Positions 30,546-39,727 of a DNA stretch of 64,000 nucleotides are shown here, in pieces; the first letter of the stretch is position 1, and the number at the start of each line of letters is the position of its first letter. The notes under the pieces were generated by a model that saw only the letters and a list, made by a program, of their open reading frames with translations, was not told where the DNA came from and did no database searches. The DNA is from Dysgonamonadaceae bacterium (GTDB lineage: Bacteria; Bacteroidota; Bacteroidia; Bacteroidales; Azobacteroidaceae), in assembly GCA_031253625.1 (NCBI GenBank), contig JAIRVZ010000075.1:1-64000 (forward strand), read 5' to 3'. Both the position numbers and the translations under genes were made by a program.

Positions 30546-30809
30546 TTTTTTACGTTTTTATAAGTTTATACTATTTTATCAGCGAGTTGCGCAACTGTTT
30601 GATGATGCAAAGGTATAGGAGAGTGAAAACGGGTGTGGGGAGTAATTATAACCAAAAAACGGCTTAATTACTCCCAAAATATCAGAATGGGAAGAATTAT
30701 AAAGGTAAGTTGTTGAAAATCAGGCTTTAATTGTTCAAAATCATTTCAGGTAGATTTATAATTGATTGTTTAATAAATTTATTTATACATTTGTCAAAAC
30801 TTTTGTAAT

Positions 30810-30983
30810 ATGGAATTAAGAAAGTATAATGGTGGATTAAAACGAGAATATCGTGAAGAACAAGGATTAGAATATAGCCGACAAACTCGCAATCTATCAA
30901 AATATGCTTTAATCATCGCTTGTTTTTCAATTATAATTTCTTTAGGTGCTTTTATTGTTGTGATACTTACCTATATTAAGTAA
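30810..30983 (+). CDS. Small single-TM protein, 57 aa
   Basis: MELRKYNGGLKREYREEQGLEYSRQTRNLSKYALIIACFSIIISLGAFIVVILTYIK*; preceded by promoter-like tacatttg; below the ORF-track length cut-off; opposite strand to the other element genes. Confidence 0.55.
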   Translation: MELRKYNGGLKREYREEQGLEYSRQTRNLSKYALIIACFSIIISLGAFIVVILTYIK

Positions 30984-31003
30984 TCACACTCAAATTCAGC
31001 TAA

Positions 31004-31972
31004 TTATAAATTAGATAAATTGTATCTGCGAGAGGGTTGGTTTAATCTTTCAAATGGATTTTCCGGTTGTTTTTCTTGAATATTTGAAAAGGCATTGCGC
31101 CAAAGTAAATCCCATTGAGGCGTATAATCTCGTTTTAGCATATCTTTTAACCAATCCCTCACATTTACTAGAATCAAATCATGAAGAATATTCAGATAAT
31201 CCAAATAGGCAATAATGAAAGTGCAAATATCTTCGCTTATTCGTGTTTTGGAGTTTTTAAATTTGGAATGATGATTATACAATAATTGATATGTACCCCA
31301 AATTAGATTGTTTGTTATCCGGTTTTGAAATTTTCTTCCGGCTTTGCCTCTGTTATCCGGTAATAATTGGTTAATCTTTTCAAGTGTCAAATTAGGAAAG
31401 CGGTCTTTAAAGTATTTTTCCAAATCATCCAAAAACCATGCTGCGGAATTTACATCTATTTTATCCTGTTTGTAGCTAATTGTTACTGTTGAGCCTCTTT
31501 TTCTCTTTGATTTGGATTCTAATACCATTTTGTATAAAGCCAACATTTCGGGATAGATTTGATTATGCAAAATATTTTGATATTGAATGTCTAAGATTTC
31601 AATAATACAGGAACGATTAAATAAGCCTTTGATTTCTTTGTGGTAAATGTAAGATATGAAAGTTAAACAGAGATAAACAATATCGTCGTCGGTAATCGTT
31701 TCGTCTTCGTCTTCGCTTTGTAAGGAAAAATAATTGCTAAAATGTTCGTGTATTTCTTCTTTGTATGGGGTGGTTACGGCAAAAGTCAAGTCCTTGTGTT
31801 CTCTAAATGATAGGTCATAATCAATGTTTAAATCTTTCATGTAATCAATTCCGCTATTTTCGACACAATGCTTTATTTCGTCAATTAGCATAGTGGAATG
31901 ATAATCGTAGTATTTTTCCATTAACGGCTCTGCTAATTGTAGGTGTTCCGAGTTGATATGAATATTTGCCAT
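31004..31972 (-). CDS. Hypothetical protein, 322 aa (element core)
   Basis: Intact ORF; no family recognised. Confidence 0.6.
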   Translation of the reverse strand: MANIHINSEHLQLAEPLMEKYYDYHSTMLIDEIKHCVENSGIDYMKDLNIDYDLSFREHKDLTFAVTTPYKEEIHEHFSNYFSLQSEDEDETITDDDIVYLCLTFISYIYHKEIKGLFNRSCIIEILDIQYQNILHNQIYPEMLALYKMVLESKSKRKRGSTVTISYKQDKIDVNSAAWFLDDLEKYFKDRFPNLTLEKINQLLPDNRGKAGRKFQNRITNNLIWGTYQLLYNHHSKFKNSKTRISEDICTFIIAYLDYLNILHDLILVNVRDWLKDMLKRDYTPQWDLLWRNAFSNIQEKQPENPFERLNQPSRRYNLSNL

Positions 31973-32002
31973 GAAGTATAATTGTTTTTAGCAAAAGTAC
32001 AA

Positions 32003-32035
32003 AAAAGACCGTTCCCATAATGAAAACGGTCTTTA
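32003..32035. terminator. Hairpin terminator between element genes
   Basis: aaagaccgtt ... aacggtctttata in the gap between the 414-aa gene stop and the 322-aa gene start. Confidence 0.5.
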
Positions 32036-32084
32036 TATTTAAATTATCTTCTGATAATGATAAATCAGTTTTAATTTGATAATT

Positions 32085-33329
32085 TTATCTTCGCTCAATT
32101 AATGACTCATACATAATGTATCTAATATATTCACTAGCTTCAATGTCATTTTCTGTAACCAACTCCATTTTTTTAAATAGAGTTAATAGTTGAATCATAT
32201 TATCAACAATATGTGTATCTATAATTTTTTGTATTTTATCTCTATGTTTTTTAAAACTTTCACCTCTTGCATTCTTAACCTTATTTTTAACTAAAAACAT
32301 TATTTGCCGAGGATTTTTTATTTTAGAGATTTCGTTAATCAACGTAAATAATTCATCGTGTATTTTTACAGAATTTTCAATTTCCTCTAATTTTTGGACA
32401 AATTTATTAGGGCTCATACTATGAGTAATTGCTAATATATTAGTTTTGATTTTAGGTCGATTAGAAAAAGACGGTTGAATAACTATTTCTTGTGGATTAT
32501 TTTCAGAATCAATAAATTCAATATTACTTATTGCATCAAATTTGAGTGCCTCTCTTTTTACTTCATCATTAGAAACTTCGATTATATTCTTTACAAATCC
32601 TAATCCTTTTAGTTCTTTTTTTGCGTCTTCCTCAAAAAAAATTCTTATATAAGATTCGTTATATTCAATCCTATTTAAAGCGTAAGTTACACCTATCTCT
32701 TTCATCTTTTTATGGAGAGATAACAAAGCTATTACCACAGTTATGTTATTGTCGTAATTATTATACCGGTCTAAAGATATGATTGCACGTACATAAAACT
32801 GTTTATTATGTAAATCTTGGAGTATGCGATATTTTCGTTCTTTTCCTCCTATATCTTGTTTCCTTAGTAAGTCAAGATTATAAGACAATATTTCATCTAA
32901 TCTATTCTTAACTAATTCATTAGCATACTTATCCATTCCATATAGCCAAGAAAAAAAATCACTTTTTGATGAATATTTAGGAATGGCATCTATGGAAGAC
33001 ATACCCAATTGTGAAAAATATTCACTCTTACTCAAATCGGTAAAGCAAAGTGTTAACTTGTCATCATTGACATATACTGCAATATCATTTAAAGAACTTA
33101 TAAAATCCTCTTTATAGAATCTATTATTTACACCTTTCTGAATAGTTACTAATTTTTTTGCACCTAAAATATTAATGAAATCTTCTTTTGAGCTTTCAAT
33201 ATCTAAGGCCTTTAATAAAGCTTTGTTTAATTCATCTTCCAAATTAAGTAGCTCTAATAATTCTCTGACAAATATTCCCTCGTCTGTCAATTTAGATTTT
33301 GATACATTGTTAATACTAAATTCAGCCAT
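32085..33329 (-). CDS. Hypothetical protein, 414 aa (element)
   Basis: Intact ORF; no family recognised; between integrase and core genes. Confidence 0.6.
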   Translation of the reverse strand: MAEFSINNVSKSKLTDEGIFVRELLELLNLEDELNKALLKALDIESSKEDFINILGAKKLVTIQKGVNNRFYKEDFISSLNDIAVYVNDDKLTLCFTDLSKSEYFSQLGMSSIDAIPKYSSKSDFFSWLYGMDKYANELVKNRLDEILSYNLDLLRKQDIGGKERKYRILQDLHNKQFYVRAIISLDRYNNYDNNITVVIALLSLHKKMKEIGVTYALNRIEYNESYIRIFFEEDAKKELKGLGFVKNIIEVSNDEVKREALKFDAISNIEFIDSENNPQEIVIQPSFSNRPKIKTNILAITHSMSPNKFVQKLEEIENSVKIHDELFTLINEISKIKNPRQIMFLVKNKVKNARGESFKKHRDKIQKIIDTHIVDNMIQLLTLFKKMELVTENDIEASEYIRYIMYESLIERR

Positions 33330-33545
33330 AATTTTCTTTGTTGATTAAATAATCATTTTGTTTTCTCTATACTTTACAAAAATAGTGTTATTTATTTAAA
33401 TATTTAACAATAAAGAGATGTATTGTTTGTGAAAAATAAAAAAATATTGTTAATAAAATCTCGCAACAAATTTGTCATTATAGCATCAATCTGTGAATTT
33501 ACAGAGTTATCCAAATAGATGCTACAATGGCAAATCTTTTTAGAG

Positions 33546-34751
33546 TTATTCGCTCTCTGAATATAAATCTACAATCTTATCCATTTGTTTGCTTATTGAT
33601 TCGTCAACGAGTTTGGCATAATGGCTTGTCATTCGAGTATTGGTATGTCCCAACATTTTAGATACCACTTCCAAAGAGATATTATTTGCTAAAGTTACCG
33701 TACTTGCAAATGTGTGCCTGCTTGTGTGAAAAGTTATCCGTTTATTGATATTACAGAGAATCGCAATATCTTTCAGATACTTATTAATGTCCGCAGGGTC
33801 TAACATGGGTAACATCTTTCCCGAATTTTTGTATTTTTCCAAAACCATTTTTGCCAAAGGCAACAACGGAACTCTTGACAATACACCGGTTTTTATTCTT
33901 CGTTTCTTTATCCAAACCCTGCCCTCTTTGTCTTTCTCAAAATGTTCGGAGTTCAATGTTTTGATGTCGATATAAGACAAACCTGTCATACAGGCAAACA
34001 AAAATAAATCTCTTGCTCTTTCTAATCTTGGTAACACAAAGTCATAATTGATAATTCGACGCAATTCTTCCTCGTCTAAAAATTCAATTTCAACCGGTGT
34101 ACGCTCAACTTTGTAAGGCGCAAACGGATTAAATGTCATATACGAATTTGCCACAGCAATATTGATAATCTTTTTTACTAACTTCAAATGCTTGCTGCAA
34201 GTATTTTGTTTCATTCGTTTAAGCAAGTATATGTGAAAGTCTTTAATAAAATTAATATTCAATTCTCGCAAATAAATATCTTTCCGTTGAAACTTCTCTG
34301 TTACATAATCCTTGCACAAACGCAAGGTATATTCCGAAACCCAATGAGTAGATTTTGAAATACCGTTGCCAATCATTGCCATTTGTTGTTCGTTGTGTTC
34401 TTCAAAGACATTAAATAAAGATTTCTCTTTCAGAACTTCAACCTTGTCAAAATAGGCATTTCTTAACAGGTTGGCAGTAATAATAAATCCTCTTTCCAAT
34501 AGGTCTGATTCTTTATTATATAGTGCTGTTTTTACCGTTTTTAGGTATTTGTTCAGAGCCTTAGCCTCGTCGCTTTTACCTTTCACTTCTTGTCTGATAA
34601 AATCCCAATTTTCAGGATTTACATTCTTACCTGTTGAAAATGAGCATCTTTCGCCATTAACGTTAATCGTTACCTCAATAGGCGTTGTGCCGTTTTTCCT
34701 AATTTTACTCTCTCTGATTGCAAAAATGGTCGCAAATGAACTTCTTTCCAT
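33546..34751 (-). CDS. Tyrosine recombinase/integrase (Bacteroidota phage-integrase type)
   Basis: Arm-binding N-terminus (IRKNGTTPIEVTINVNGERCSFSTGKNVNPENWD), SAM-like core, ACMTGLSYIDI, HTSRHTFASTV, MLGHTNTRMTSHYAKL. Confidence 0.95.
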   Translation of the reverse strand: MERSSFATIFAIRESKIRKNGTTPIEVTINVNGERCSFSTGKNVNPENWDFIRQEVKGKSDEAKALNKYLKTVKTALYNKESDLLERGFIITANLLRNAYFDKVEVLKEKSLFNVFEEHNEQQMAMIGNGISKSTHWVSEYTLRLCKDYVTEKFQRKDIYLRELNINFIKDFHIYLLKRMKQNTCSKHLKLVKKIINIAVANSYMTFNPFAPYKVERTPVEIEFLDEEELRRIINYDFVLPRLERARDLFLFACMTGLSYIDIKTLNSEHFEKDKEGRVWIKKRRIKTGVLSRVPLLPLAKMVLEKYKNSGKMLPMLDPADINKYLKDIAILCNINKRITFHTSRHTFASTVTLANNISLEVVSKMLGHTNTRMTSHYAKLVDESISKQMDKIVDLYSESE

Positions 34752-34852
34752 TGCATAATTGTTTGAAATTAGACACTTGGAAAAGTCAGTTGAGATTTTA
34801 TATCCATCTATAAATCAGAAAATTAAGAGCGTTTTTGCGACCATTTCGCATT

Positions 34853-35121
34853 TTTTCAAAAATGGTCGCATATAAGTCGCAAAACAACCTCCAAAAGCAC
34901 AAAAAACTCCTGCAATTTTCACATCACAGGAGTTCATTATATAAAAGAAAAATTTTCTTACTTGCTTGCCTCCTCAATAGAAACAGCCACTGCCACAGTA
35001 GCTCCTACCATCGGATTATTACCCATTCCTAAGAATCCCATCATTTCTACGTGAGCAGGAACTGATGAAGAACCGGCAAATTGAGCATCTCCGTGCATAC
35101 GACCCATAGTGTCGGTCATAC
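34853..35121. repeat. Right flanking direct repeat (3' end of the intact GGGtGRT gene, hairpin and downstream 17-mer)
   Basis: Homologous to 22977-23234. Confidence 0.92.
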
Positions 35122-35965
35122 CATAAGAAGCAGGACCAGCAGCCATATTATCTGGGTGCAAAGTACGTCCTGTACCACCACCTGAAGCTACTGAGAAGTA
35201 TTTTTTGCCGTTTTCCATACATTCTTTTTTGTATGTTCCGGCAACCGGGTGTTGGAAACGGGTTGGGTTGGTTGAGTTACCTGTGATAGATACGTCAACA
35301 CCTTCGGTACGCATTACTGCCACACCTTCGCGAACATCATCCACACCGTAGCATTTTACTTTAGCACGAAGGCCATTAGAGTATGCTTTTGTGTTCACTA
35401 CGTTCAAATCGCCTGTCATATAGTCGAATTGAGTTTGCACATAAGTGAAACCGTTGATACGTGAAATAATCATTGCAGCGTCTTTTCCAAGACCGTTCAA
35501 GATTACGCGCAAAGGCTCTTTACGCACTTTGTTTGCCATTTCGGCAATTTTGATAGCACCTTCGGCAGCAGCGAAAGATTCGTGTCCTGCCAAGAATGCG
35601 AAACATTTTGTTTCTTCGCGAAGAAGACGAGCAGCCAAGTTTCCGTGTCCGATACCTACTTTACGGTCGTCAGCTACAGAACCTGCGATACAGAAGGCTT
35701 GCAAACCTTCACCGATAGCTTCAGCAGCATCAGCAGCGTTTTTGCAACCTTTTTTGATTGCGATTGCACCACCTACAACGTAAGCCCATTTGGCGTTTTC
35801 AAAACAGATTGGTTGTGTTTCTTCACAAATTAGGTAAGCATCAATGCCTTTTTCCATACAGATAGCTTCTGCTTCTGTAATATTTTTAATGCCGTAAGAA
35901 TTTAATACCTTATTAATATTATCAATTCTACGGTCTTGACTTTCAAATTTTACTTCTCTTTTCAT
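34958..35965 (-). CDS. GGGtGRT family protein
   Basis: Contains the signature VASGGGTGRTLHPDNMAAGP; adjacent to a NifU-like scaffold. Confidence 0.9.
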   Translation of the reverse strand: MKREVKFESQDRRIDNINKVLNSYGIKNITEAEAICMEKGIDAYLICEETQPICFENAKWAYVVGGAIAIKKGCKNAADAAEAIGEGLQAFCIAGSVADDRKVGIGHGNLAARLLREETKCFAFLAGHESFAAAEGAIKIAEMANKVRKEPLRVILNGLGKDAAMIISRINGFTYVQTQFDYMTGDLNVVNTKAYSNGLRAKVKCYGVDDVREGVAVMRTEGVDVSITGNSTNPTRFQHPVAGTYKKECMENGKKYFSVASGGGTGRTLHPDNMAAGPASYGMTDTMGRMHGDAQFAGSSSVPAHVEMMGFLGMGNNPMVGATVAVAVSIEEASK

Positions 35966-35989
35966 TTTAATTTAGAATTTAAATATTAA

Positions 35990-36682
35990 TTAATCGTGAC
36001 GTGGGTCAATATATTTAGCGGCTTCAGCAAAGCGACCATAATTGCTTGTTGCTTTTTTCAAAGCCTCGTTTGCATCAGTTCCTTTTTTCACATCGTCCAT
36101 AAACTTACCTAAGTGGATAAATTCGTAACCGATTACTTCGTTGTCAGCATCTAATGCCATGCGTGTGCAATAACCTTCTGCCATTTCAAGATAACGGGGA
36201 CCTTTTGCCAATGTTCCGAACATGGTTCCAACTTGTGAACGAAGACCTTTTCCTAAGTCTTCCAAACCGGCTCCGATAGGAAGTCCGCCTTCAGAGAAAG
36301 CAGATTGTGTACGCCCGTAAGCGATTTGAAGGAATAATTCGCGCATTGCTGTGTTGATAGCATCACAAACCAGGTCGGTATTCAATGCTTCGAGGATTGT
36401 TTTTCCGGGAAGAATTTCAGAAGCCATAGCAGCCGAGTGAGTCATACCTGAACAACCAACTGTTTCTACAAGAGCTTCTTGAATAATACCGTCTTTTACG
36501 TTCAATGTCAGTTTACATGTTCCTTGTTGAGGAGCACACCAACCAACACCATGAGTCAAACCTGAAATGTCTTTCACTTCTTTTGCTCTTACCCATTTAC
36601 CTTCTTCCGGTATCGGTGCAGAAGCATGATTTGCTCCTTTTTTCACAACACACATGTGTTCTACTTCGTGAGAATAAATCAT
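35990..36682 (-). CDS. Iron-sulfur cluster assembly scaffold-like (NifU/IscU-related) protein
   Basis: GCSGMTHSAAMASEILPGKTILEAL pattern; paired with the GGGtGRT gene. Start likely MIYSHEVEHM. Confidence 0.75.
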   Translation of the reverse strand: MIYSHEVEHMCVVKKGANHASAPIPEEGKWVRAKEVKDISGLTHGVGWCAPQQGTCKLTLNVKDGIIQEALVETVGCSGMTHSAAMASEILPGKTILEALNTDLVCDAINTAMRELFLQIAYGRTQSAFSEGGLPIGAGLEDLGKGLRSQVGTMFGTLAKGPRYLEMAEGYCTRMALDADNEVIGYEFIHLGKFMDDVKKGTDANEALKKATSNYGRFAEAAKYIDPRHD

Positions 36683-36822
36683 AATTACTTTTACTTTATT
36701 TATATTGGACATTATTACAAAATCGGTCGCAAAATTAGTAATTTTTTCTCATATTTGGGTGAAACGTTTTGTTGTTTATTCTGTTTTTTATATATTTGTC
36801 AATTGTTAAGTAATAAAAAAAT

Positions 36823-37206
36823 GTGCTTAGAAAAAAAACACTGTTGATTTTAGCTGATATATTGCTGAATGTATTTTTGCCCATTTGTGTTGGTGTAATC
36901 ATTTATTCTTTTCCCGTAAAGCAATTTATCAGGAATTATATCCCTGACGGACTTTGGGCGTATGCGTTAACTTCAGCGATACTGATAATATGGAGCAGAA
37001 AAATTCAATTATTTTGGTTGTTTTCGGTAGCAATTTTATTTATAGTATTTGAAATTTTACAATCATATCACATAATTGTTGGTACCGGAGATATAAAAGA
37101 TATACTTATATATTTTGCGTTTGGGATTATTGCATTATCTTTGAACAAATTTTTTAAACAAATATTTATTAAACAAAAAACAGTACAAAATGAAACTAAA
37201 GATTAA
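36823..37206 (+). CDS. Small membrane protein (VanZ-like topology)
   Basis: Several TM segments; start codon uncertain (GTG). Confidence 0.5.
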   Translation: MLRKKTLLILADILLNVFLPICVGVIIYSFPVKQFIRNYIPDGLWAYALTSAILIIWSRKIQLFWLFSVAILFIVFEILQSYHIIVGTGDIKDILIYFAFGIIALSLNKFFKQIFIKQKTVQNETKD

Positions 37207-37492
37207 TCATTTCTTTTCAGCGGTTATAATTATCGCATTTTTAGGATTAGCACTTGCAAGTGGTAGTGGAGTTACTAATACAAATGTCACAAAAGAGAAT
37301 TACGAAAAGTTAACAAATGGGATGAATCATGAACAAGTCATAGAAATTATGGGTGAAGCAGATTCTAAATCAGAAATCGACATGGATGAATTTGGCAAAA
37401 CGGAGTTATGGCATTGGCAATTAGGAACTAAAGCAATTGATGTTACTTTTGAAAATGGAAAAGTCGCTAATAAATCTTGGGTAGAAATATAG
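37190..37492 (+). CDS. BamE/SmpA-like (DUF3862-type) small exported protein
   Basis: YEKLTNGMNHEQVIEIMGEADSKSEID...WHWQLGTKAIDVTFENGKVANKSW. Confidence 0.65.
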   Translation: MKLKINHFFSAVIIIAFLGLALASGSGVTNTNVTKENYEKLTNGMNHEQVIEIMGEADSKSEIDMDEFGKTELWHWQLGTKAIDVTFENGKVANKSWVEI

Positions 37493-37516
37493 AAGTTTAT
37501 TATATACAAATAAAAC

Positions 37517-37556
37517 AAGTCCTCAAAGTTAGTAAATTTTGAGGACTTTATTTTTT
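37517..37556 (+). terminator. Rho-independent terminator
   Basis: aagtcctcaaa ... ttttgaggactttatttttttg hairpin plus T-tract. Confidence 0.75.
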
Positions 37557-37558
37557 TG

Positions 37559-37633
37559 TCGGGGTGATACGATTCGAACGTACGACCACACGCCCCCCAG
37601 ACGTGTACTCTAACCGGGCTGAGCTACACCCCG
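37559..37633 (-). tRNA. tRNA-Pro (anticodon GGG)
   Basis: Reverse strand CGGGGTGTAGCTCAGCCCGGTTAGAGTACACGTCTGGGGGGCGTGTGGTCGTACGTTCGAATCGTATCACCCCGA; acceptor CGGGGTG/CACCCCG, loop CTGGGGG. Confidence 0.93.
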
Positions 37634-37714
37634 CGGTTTTATTTTGCGAGTGCAAAAGTAATGATTCTTATTGAAATTGACAAGTTTTTCAATCGAAAAA
37701 TCTTTTTGAATATT

Positions 37715-38197
37715 TCATTGACTTCCAATAATGCGGCGGGCTTTTATATAACGAGTTTTGTAATAACTCGACTTGCTGTTGTCAACTCGTACTCCGGAAC
37801 TTGCGGCATGAATAAAGTAGAATTCTCCTTTGTTTGCTTTGGTAACAATGCCGACATGCCCGATGTCTTTAGATTTATCATTTTTTCCCTTGAAAAAAAC
37901 CAAATCGCCCTGTTTTAATTTTTTCTTCTTGACTTCGGTTCCAATTTTTGCTTGCTCTTTGGTGGTTCGAGGCAGCGAATATCCGATACTGTTTTTAAAA
38001 GAATACTGAACAAATCCGGAACAGTCAAATCCTTTAGGGGTAGTGCCTCCAGCTACATAATGAGTACCGATATATTTATTTGCAAACTCAATTAATTCTT
38101 TGGCCTCTCTTTCTGATTTCCTTTGAGCTGTTTGTTTAGCAGTCGCGCAGCCGGTTAATAAAATTGCAAAGAATGTTATGTAGATGAGCTGTTTCAT
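37715..38197 (-). CDS. NlpC/P60 (C40) family lipoprotein peptidase
   Basis: Lipobox LLTGC; FDCSGFVQYSF; GHVGIVTKA; FIHAASSGV. Confidence 0.92.
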   Translation of the reverse strand: MKQLIYITFFAILLTGCATAKQTAQRKSEREAKELIEFANKYIGTHYVAGGTTPKGFDCSGFVQYSFKNSIGYSLPRTTKEQAKIGTEVKKKKLKQGDLVFFKGKNDKSKDIGHVGIVTKANKGEFYFIHAASSGVRVDNSKSSYYKTRYIKARRIIGSQ

Positions 38198-38331
38198 AGA
38201 AACGAATTATTTGGTAAATATACCAAAATTATTCGTGCATAAAAAAAGAGTGAACTTTTGTTCACTCTTTTGATGATTTTTCAACGAATATAAAGTACTT
38301 ATTTCGTAGGTGTCATGATTCCGTGTAAAAC

Positions 38332-38529
38332 TTAAACCATAGAAACAAAAACTTCTTTGTCGTTTTCTACAATCGTCACTTTATCTTCTCTTGACAACCA
38401 ACCAAGAGCAGCATACAGGTCTTTTTCTGTAAGCTTAGTCACTTTTTTCACGTCTTTTAAATTCATTTCTCCGTGTCCGCTTAATGCATTCCAAACAATA
38501 CCTGCATTACTTCCGATTTTCTCTTTCAT
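38332..38529 (-). CDS. Winged-helix DUF2582-like protein
   Basis: MKEKIGSNAGIVWNALSGHGEMNLKDVKKVTKLTEKDLYAALGWLSREDKV. Confidence 0.8.
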   Translation of the reverse strand: MKEKIGSNAGIVWNALSGHGEMNLKDVKKVTKLTEKDLYAALGWLSREDKVTIVENDKEVFVSMV

Positions 38530-38656
38530 TTTTTACTATTTTTGATTAAAACCATGGAATGGAACAATTTTTTATCCATTCGTTAATAATTTCGGGGCAA
38601 AGTTAAGTATTTTTTGTGAAAAAAATTAATTTTGTATGTTTAAAAACATATATTTT

Positions 38657-39727
38657 TTAAGAATGGATTGTTTTTTCTTGAAATTTAATATAATGAATAA
38701 AAAATAACACTAATGCCAAGAATATACAGAACCCAAATGTTAGGAGAATAGATCTTAATGCCCCTGTTCCCTGTACCCAGTAGGCGAATCCAATAATCAG
38801 GATATTTGTAAAAACAAGCACCAATACGGCTTGCCAATGTTGTAATCCTAAGTCTAATAATTTATGATGTGTATGTCTCCTGTCGGCTTTAAATGGGGAT
38901 TGTTTGTGAAAAATCCGAATAACGAAGACAGAAAGCATATCAAAAATAGGTACAGCAATTACTCCTAATGCAATGGTTACAGGCATTGAAACGGCGAAAA
39001 AAGAACCGGTAATAGTCTCTAATTGCATTACACGCAAAGATATACAGGCAAAAATTGTTCCCATAAACATGGAGCCTCCGTTACCCATGAAAATTTTAGC
39101 CGACTGCCAGTTGAAAATCAAAAAACCTACTAATGCACCGGAAATACTTACACATAATAATGCCCACAACCATTCTCCGGATTCATAAAACATAACACCA
39201 AAAGTAATGGCTCCCAGTAGAGATAAAGAGCCCAGCAATCCGTCTATGCCATCAATCATGTTATAGGCGTTTATACATGCAACAATAAACACAGACGTTA
39301 AAGCGAAACTTGTCCAGTAGGGTAATACATTAATGAAAAAAATTCCGTACAGGTTTGTAATGCGAATATCTGTAATGTATATGATGAAAAAAGCGCACAG
39401 GAACTCATAAGCAAGCCTTCTCCATGGAGCTACAGGTTCCATATCGTCTTTTACGCCAATGAAAAATAACAGGATAGATATGGAGAATAGTTTATCGGGG
39501 CGCAGTGCATCGGAATAACCGCTAAACGCAAAATAAGTGAACATCGATGCCATAAAAACGCAAACTCCTCCCAAGTTAGGAACCGCTTTTTTATGTATTT
39601 TTCTTTCTTCGTTTGCAGCATCAACCATTTTCTGACGATTGGAAAATCCAATGACATGATCAGTTGAAAATACGGCTATGATGACACTTGCCACGAAAGC
39701 AAGCAGCATTGTTTCGTCATTATACAT
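38657..39727 (-). CDS. Undecaprenyl-phosphate GlcNAc-1-phosphate transferase-like (WecA/MraY family)
   Basis: Polytopic; KKAVPNLGGVCVF; NAYNMIDGIDGLLGSLSL; FKADRRHTHHKLLDLG. Confidence 0.9.
   Translation of the reverse strand: MYNDETMLLAFVASVIIAVFSTDHVIGFSNRQKMVDAANEERKIHKKAVPNLGGVCVFMASMFTYFAFSGYSDALRPDKLFSISILLFFIGVKDDMEPVAPWRRLAYEFLCAFFIIYITDIRITNLYGIFFINVLPYWTSFALTSVFIVACINAYNMIDGIDGLLGSLSLLGAITFGVMFYESGEWLWALLCVSISGALVGFLIFNWQSAKIFMGNGGSMFMGTIFACISLRVMQLETITGSFFAVSMPVTIALGVIAVPIFDMLSVFVIRIFHKQSPFKADRRHTHHKLLDLGLQHWQAVLVLVFTNILIIGFAYWVQGTGALRSILLTFGFCIFLALVLFFIHYIKFQEKTIHS

Larger units (their letters stand above)
23234..35121. mobile_element. Integrative element of ~11.9 kb inserted at the 3' end of the GGGtGRT gene
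   Basis: Tyrosine integrase at one end beside the intact gene end; truncated gene-end copy at the other end; content (helicase-like, serine recombinase, unknowns) unlike the flanking housekeeping genes. Exact crossover points not resolved. Confidence 0.85.

Noticed and set aside
34835-35032. 65-aa plus-strand ORF across the right repeat
   Set aside because: It runs antisense through the integration junction, hairpin and GGGtGRT 3' end; no independent support.
23234-35121. Complete prophage or conjugative element
   Set aside because: No recognisable terminase, portal, capsid, tail, relaxase, coupling or mating-pair genes; described only as an integrative element.
37559-37633. tRNA-Pro as an integration site
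   Set aside because: No integrase or duplicated tRNA 3' end next to it; the element is at the GGGtGRT gene instead.
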